Positions 59,884 to 64,000 of a stretch of 64,000 nt of DNA are shown here, in pieces. Numbering within the stretch: position 1 is the stretch's first letter; each line of letters starts with the position of its first letter. The position numbers and the translations under genes are program-made. Below the pieces are notes generated by a model. The model was not told the DNA's origin. It saw nothing but the letters and a program-made list of their open reading frames with translations, and did no database searches. Source of the DNA: Xanthomonas sp. GPE 39 (GTDB lineage: Bacteria > Pseudomonadota > Gammaproteobacteria > Xanthomonadales > Xanthomonadaceae); the NCBI RefSeq assembly GCF_000963005.1, contig NZ_JZHZ01000007.1, forward strand, positions 1,756,848 through 1,820,847, read 5' to 3'.

Positions 59884-60507
59884 ATGCACATCCCACCCGC
59901 GTTCGCCGAAACCGATCTGCGTGCGCTCGACTGGCTGATCGCACACGATCCCTTTGTCACCCTGGTGACCGTCGCCGACGGCCTGCCCTGTGTCACCCCC
60001 TTGCCGGTGCTGTACCACCGCGATGGCGCGCATCTGCTGATCGAAGGCCATTGGGCACGCGCCAATCCGCAGTCGCGGCATCGCGGACCGGCCCTGATGA
60101 TCGTGCACGGTCCGCATGCCTATATCTCGCCGAGCTGGTATCCGGACAAGCAGGCGATGACACGAGTACCGACATGGAACTACGCCACCGCACACTTGCA
60201 TGGTCACCTGCAAATCAGCGATGACGAAGGATTGCTGGCCGATGTCGTCGCGCGGCTGAGCGAACGCCACGAGCATGCACTGGGGAGCGACTGGCGCTAT
60301 GAGCACGACAACGACGTGCAAAGACGGATGTTGGGCGGGATCGTCGGCTTCCGTTTCGAGGTCGAACGCGTGGAGTTGAAACTCAAGCTCAATCAGAACC
60401 ATCCCATCGCCAACCAGCGGGCCGTACATGACGCGTTACAGGCGCAGGCCGATCCAAGTGCGCAGGCGGTGGCGGCGCTGATGCGTCAACGGTTGCCGCC
60501 TGACTGA
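59884..60507 (+). CDS. PaiB-family FMN-binding protein
   Basis: This 207-residue protein matches the PaiB family of FMN-binding proteins, once described as negative regulators of sporulation and protease genes in Bacillus. Visible are MHIPPAFAETDLRALDWLIA, HGPHAYISPSWYPDKQAMTR, VPTWNYATAHLHGHLQ and KLKLNQNHPIANQRAVHDAL, the conserved core. It is probably the last gene of a short run with the two small genes. The biochemical role is unresolved. Confidence 0.9.
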   Translation: MHIPPAFAETDLRALDWLIAHDPFVTLVTVADGLPCVTPLPVLYHRDGAHLLIEGHWARANPQSRHRGPALMIVHGPHAYISPSWYPDKQAMTRVPTWNYATAHLHGHLQISDDEGLLADVVARLSERHEHALGSDWRYEHDNDVQRRMLGGIVGFRFEVERVELKLKLNQNHPIANQRAVHDALQAQADPSAQAVAALMRQRLPPD

Positions 60508-60797
60508 GCATCACATCGCTCAACCGCAGTGGCTGGCCGGTCCATATACTGGGTGGTCTGCGCGTGGCGAGCGCCGGCATGGCCGCCGTCCAGCGGCGAC
60601 AATGTCTCGCCGATGGCATAGCGGGTCCATTGCGCGATGCTCTGCATGCCCAGCTTGAACATGATGTGCTCGCGGTGGGTACCGATCGTCTTGACGCTGA
60701 TATGCAGCCGCGCCGCGATGTCCTTGGTCGATAACCCCTCGGACAGCAATGGCACGATCTCGCGCTCGCGCGAGGTCAACAGCGTGTAAGCCGAGGC
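60486..60797 (-). pseudogene. LuxR-type helix-turn-helix fragment
   Basis: The region LTSREREIVPLLSEGLSTKD, IAARLHISVKTIGTHREHIM and FKLGMQSIAQWTRYAI is the C-terminal DNA-binding domain of a NarL/FixJ-type response regulator. The receiver domain is missing: sequence before 60797 shows no trace of it, and the tail after TRYAI is unrelated. The frame could be translated from an ATG at 60779 but would give a domain without its phosphorylation module, so I call it a remnant. It overlaps the end of the PaiB-like gene on the other strand. Confidence 0.6.
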
Positions 60798-61220
60798 AAC
60801 GGATCGGCAACACTCGCGGCACAGGGATGCGCGCAGATGTTGCGATCGGCAGGCACACTGCCGACACTCAACTCAGATCGGCAAACGCATCCACCCTAGC
60901 CAACCAACCCTTGAGAAACTTGCCAAGTAGCAGTCTCGCCGCGACCAGACGCTGGCAGTAATCGCGGCGTCCCCGCTTGTAACGCATGTACAGATCACGC
61001 TTGTCCTCCTGGAGTGCACCATGACAGGGCGTGGAGGAAGTCTGGCGAGCGGTCACGCGCCAGGGGATCGGCAAATATCCGATCCGGTGGTGCGCTGAGG
61101 CTGAGGCCGCGCTGCGGCGGAGGCGAGCAACGGCGCTCCATACGCCGAGGTGTCTATGAAAATATGCAAACCCCGACGCCCCAGCACATTCGCGACGAGG
61201 TTCTGGGATAATGCCCAGCC
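60798..61220. other. Intergenic stretch, 423 bases
   Basis: No clear gene is visible. A minus-strand frame (ATG at 60987, 39 residues, beginning MRYKRGRRDYCQRLVAARLL) is open but unsupported. The region may hold the lost 5' part of the LuxR-type gene in scrambled form and the promoter of the carbonic anhydrase gene. Confidence 0.35.
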
Positions 61221-61883
61221 ATGAGCAAAATCGACCAGCTACTGCAAAACAACCGTAACTGGTCCGAGCGCATCAACCGTGAAGATCCCGAGTTCTTCAG
61301 CCGCCTGTCCAAGCAACAGACACCGCAATACCTATGGATCGGCTGCTCCGACTCGCGTGTGCCAGCGAATCAGATCATCGACATGGCCCCGGGCGATGTA
61401 TTCGTCCACCGCAATATCGCCAACGTGGTCGTGCATACCGATCTCAATTGTCTGTCGGTCATCCAATTCGCGGTCGATGTATTGAAAGTACGACACATTC
61501 TGGTCGTCGGCCATTACGGCTGCGGCGGTGTGCATGCCGCCCTGACCCAGGCACGCCTGGGTTTGGTCGATAACTGGATCCGCCACGTCACCGATGTGGC
61601 CGAAAAACACGAGCACTGCCTGCAACAAGCCGGCGACCTCGGCCTGCAGCACGCACGCCTGTGCGAACTCAATGTCGTCGAGCAAGTGGTCAACGTCAGC
61701 CGCACCTCGATCGTGCGCGATGCTTGGTCACGTGGACAAGAGTTGACCGTGCACGGCTGGGTTTACAGCCTGCGCGACGGCCGCGTCAACGACCTGGGCA
61801 TGGAGCTGGACCGCATCGAAGACCTGGAACCGCGCTACACCGCCGCGCTAGCGCGTATCAGCCAAGACCATCAAGAGCGCTGA
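61221..61883 (+). CDS. can: Beta-class carbonic anhydrase
   Basis: The enzyme interconverts carbon dioxide and bicarbonate, supplying carboxylases. The 220-residue protein has the zinc ligands Cys42, His98 and Cys101 and the catalytic dyad Asp44/Arg46 (IGCSDSRVPANQIIDMAPGD; HILVVGHYGCGG), at the same numbering as E. coli Can. The ribosome binding site is weak. It is followed 36 bp later by the dioxygenase gene, which may share its transcript. Confidence 0.95.
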   Translation: MSKIDQLLQNNRNWSERINREDPEFFSRLSKQQTPQYLWIGCSDSRVPANQIIDMAPGDVFVHRNIANVVVHTDLNCLSVIQFAVDVLKVRHILVVGHYGCGGVHAALTQARLGLVDNWIRHVTDVAEKHEHCLQQAGDLGLQHARLCELNVVEQVVNVSRTSIVRDAWSRGQELTVHGWVYSLRDGRVNDLGMELDRIEDLEPRYTAALARISQDHQER

Positions 61884-61919
61884 ACCGCTCGCCGAACCTC
61901 GCTACCCAGGAGTCCCCGC

Positions 61920-62444
61920 ATGCTGCCTGCCCCGCTGAACCTACACGCATGGATCGACGAACACCGGCATCTGCTCAAGCCACCGGTCGGCAACAAGTGC
62001 ATCCATGCCGAGGACTTCATCGTGATGGTGGTGGGCGGGCCCAATGTGCGCACGGACTTTCACTACGACGAAGGTCCGGAGTGGTTCTACCAGCTCGAAG
62101 GCGAGATGGTGCTGAAGATCCAGGAAAACGGCACGGTACGCGAGATCCCGATCCGCGCCGGCGAAACCTTCCTGTTGCCACCGAAAGTGCCGCATTCGCC
62201 GCAGCGGCGACCCGACTCGGTGGGCCTGGTGATCGAACGTCGGCGCCTGCCGCACGAGAAAGATGGGCTGCTATGGTTCTGCCAGCAGTGCAACCACTTG
62301 CTGTACGAAGAATACTTCCCGCTGCAGAACATCGAGACCGATTTCCCACCGGTATTCGCACGGTTCTACGCCTCCGAGACCCTGCGCACCTGCGCACGCT
62401 GCGGGCACGTGCACCCGCTACCGGCGCCTGCTGCCGCGCCGTGA
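61920..62444 (+). CDS. nbaC: 3-hydroxyanthranilate 3,4-dioxygenase
   Basis: The enzyme opens 3-hydroxyanthranilate on the kynurenine route to quinolinate and NAD. The 174-residue cupin has the iron ligands His48 and Glu54 ([20 protein letters not shown]) and His92 (PPKVPHSP), and a rubredoxin-like pair of Cys-x-x-Cys (121/124 and 158/161), typical of the bacterial form. AGGAG lies before the ATG at 61920. Other kynurenine genes are not in the window; the FUSC membrane gene starts 28 bp after it. Confidence 0.93.
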   Translation: MLPAPLNLHAWIDEHRHLLKPPVGNKCIHAEDFIVMVVGGPNVRTDFHYDEGPEWFYQLEGEMVLKIQENGTVREIPIRAGETFLLPPKVPHSPQRRPDSVGLVIERRRLPHEKDGLLWFCQQCNHLLYEEYFPLQNIETDFPPVFARFYASETLRTCARCGHVHPLPAPAAAP

Positions 62445-62472
62445 ATCTTCTGCGCCAAGCGCTCGGGCAACG

Positions 62473-64000
62473 ATGCTACGTAGCCTGATCGCACTGAAGC
62501 CGCGCGACGTCCCGATGCGGGTCGCGTTGCGCAATACCGTCGCGGTGGTGGCACCGCTGGCACTGGGCGTGGCCAGCGGGCATGCCGCAATCGGCCTGGC
62601 AGTGGCCACCGGTGCGCTCAATACCATGTTCTCCGACTTGCCAGGTCCATACCGGGCCCGCATGCAGCGCATGCTGATGGCCGCGCTGGCGGCAGGCGTG
62701 GCTGCCCTGCTGGGCATGCTGATCGGTACGCAGACCCTGACGCTCGCGCTGGCCGCCCTGGTGCTGGGCCTGGGCGGTGGCCTGTTGGTCGCGCTGGGTC
62801 CGGTCGCGGCCAGGGCCGGGCTGACCAGCATGATCCTGCTGGTGGTCAGCGCCGACGTACATCTGCCTGCGATGCAAAGCCTGGGCGTGGCCGCACTGAT
62901 CTTCGCCGGTGGCGTGGTGCAGATGCTGATGGCGCTCGCGGCATGGCCACTGCAACGGTACCGCCCCGAGCGCTTCGCCCTGGCGGACCTGATGCGGCAA
63001 ATAGCCGGCATTGCGCGTCAACGGCCCAATGCGAGCACCGTGGCACCGGCAACCGAAGCCGTGCTCGAAGCAATGGTGATGCTGCACGGAGAGCACCGTT
63101 CGCGCGGACTGGCAGTACAGTCGTTACGCATCATCGCCGAACTCTGCGAACGCACGCGGCAAGAGCTACTGACCCTGTCCGACCTGCACGGGCGTCTGGA
63201 GACGACCTCCCCGGCACGAGTACCGATCGAGCGCGTGCTCGAACGCAGCGCGGTCGTACTGGACCAACTGGCCTATGCCATGGATAACGCCGCCGATCCC
63301 AAAGCCGCAGCCGACTCGATGACCGGCTTCGACGATCTTGTCGCAACACTGGCACAGGTGCAGGCGCAAACCGAAGACACCCGCGAGCGCCGCCTGCTAC
63401 GTATCGCGGTGGCCCGCGTACAAGGACTCGGCGGGCAGTTACGCGCGCTGGTCCGCAACGGCCACTGGGCCAGCAGCCGCGGCGAGATCCAGGCCGAACT
63501 GGCCGAGGCACGCCTACCGGCCGCACTGCGACCAAGGGCGCCACTGCAAACCTTGCGCGCCAACCTGCGCATGTCCTCGGTCGCGTTCCGGCATGCGTTG
63601 CGCTGTGGAGTGTGTCTGGCGCTGGCGGTGCTGTTCGCGCGCTGGCAGGCGATCCCGCACGGCTACTGGATCCCGATGACCACCGCGATCGTGCTCAAGC
63701 CGGATTTCGGTGGCACCCTGCGCTTCGGCGCACTACGCGTGGCAGGCACCCTCGTCGGGCTGCTGCTGGCCACCGTCCTGACCCACGCCGTGATGGACGG
63801 GACGGTGGTGCGCCTGCTGTTACTCACCCTCTTTTGCCTGGGCTTCCGTTTGCTGACCCAAGTCAACTACGGCCTCGGCGTGGCATCGCTGACCGGCATG
63901 CTGGTGCTGCTGCTGTCCTTCGAGGGGATGGCCCCAGGCCAGGCCATCGGCGAGCGCATCCAGGCCACCCTGCTCGGCAGCGGCCTGGCACTGGTCGCCT
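62473..64000 (+). CDS. FUSC-family membrane protein (partial)
   Basis: This protein runs off the right edge after 509 residues. It begins MLRSLIALKPRDVPMRVALR and has four or more helices in the first half (VAVVAPLALGVASGHAAIGL; AAGVAALLGMLIGTQTLTLA), a cytoplasmic helical domain (about residues 170-370), and then a second set of helices that starts in the FUSC/YccS-like domain (IPHGYWIPMTTAIVLKPDFG). These proteins resemble aromatic-acid or fusaric-acid efflux subunits. The substrate is unknown; no HlyD-like partner is seen in the window. Confidence 0.85.
   Translation, partial: MLRSLIALKPRDVPMRVALRNTVAVVAPLALGVASGHAAIGLAVATGALNTMFSDLPGPYRARMQRMLMAALAAGVAALLGMLIGTQTLTLALAALVLGLGGGLLVALGPVAARAGLTSMILLVVSADVHLPAMQSLGVAALIFAGGVVQMLMALAAWPLQRYRPERFALADLMRQIAGIARQRPNASTVAPATEAVLEAMVMLHGEHRSRGLAVQSLRIIAELCERTRQELLTLSDLHGRLETTSPARVPIERVLERSAVVLDQLAYAMDNAADPKAAADSMTGFDDLVATLAQVQAQTEDTRERRLLRIAVARVQGLGGQLRALVRNGHWASSRGEIQAELAEARLPAALRPRAPLQTLRANLRMSSVAFRHALRCGVCLALAVLFARWQAIPHGYWIPMTTAIVLKPDFGGTLRFGALRVAGTLVGLLLATVLTHAVMDGTVVRLLLLTLFCLGFRLLTQVNYGLGVASLTGMLVLLLSFEGMAPGQAIGERIQATLLGSGLALVA

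Overview
The window looks like chromosome of a Xanthomonas species, and most probably Xanthomonas albilineans, the albicidin-producing sugarcane pathogen. The evidence is the high GC content, the gene order mtnA-gyrA ... serC-pheA-aroA and smc-zipA ... ligA-epmA, a GyrA with Gln at E. coli position 83 plus two acidic insertions (known features of the albicidin-resistant gyrase), a lone phosphopantetheinyl transferase that fits the one needed for albicidin synthesis, and several half-deleted genes typical of a shrinking genome. The species call is inference; the gene calls rest on visible motifs.

Left edge, 1-5.3 kb. An IS5-family element has inserted into a gene of a filamentous-phage remnant. 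A DUF3653-like phage gene follows, then a 28-bp XerC/XerD dif-like site. Next come an ABC exporter pair (permease and ATPase), a frameshifted DUF6624 gene, and the last third of an ATP-grasp ligase that stops at the terminator of ssrA (tmRNA). This looks like a scar beside a common integration site.

5.3-17 kb. Mostly housekeeping and conserved accessory genes: a CNNM/CorC membrane protein, an SDR oxidoreductase, trhO, an FKBP isomerase, a flavoprotein, a GAF/PAS/GGDEF diguanylate cyclase, a GltS-like FMN protein and a nucleotide-sugar dehydrogenase (TviB type).

17.1-19.2 kb. A compact low-GC island: a TIR-like (PF10137-type) protein and a PD-(D/E)xK endonuclease with a coiled coil lie 22 bp apart on one strand. 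They are followed by a complete tRNA-Ser(UGA) and by the 5' half of a second tRNA-Ser(UGA), broken just after its anticodon. This is the best candidate for an undescribed anti-phage system.

19.3-31.9 kb. A LysR regulator, serS, a TonB-like protein, the aroA/pheA/serC amino-acid genes, the MsrPQ methionine sulfoxide repair pair and an FHA protein. From 29.4 to 39.1 kb there is a loose lipid and polyhydroxyalkanoate set: a PHA-system protein, an FFLEELY-motif protein, a patatin lipase, a phasin, a fatty acyl-CoA reductase-like protein, an acyl-CoA-binding protein with a TetR regulator, and a phasin-like protein. A hut operon scar sits inside it (5'-deleted hutC and hutU, back to back).

40-64 kb. 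Core genes: gyrA, mtnA, a DUF3011 protein, epmA, ligA, a Tat-exported aminotransferase, zipA, smc, the rpsF-rpsR-rplI ribosomal operon with a clear sigma-70 promoter, the phosphopantetheinyl transferase, an IscA-like protein, asnS, a PaiB-like protein, a LuxR-type fragment, carbonic anhydrase, 3-hydroxyanthranilate dioxygenase and the start of an FUSC membrane protein that runs off the end.
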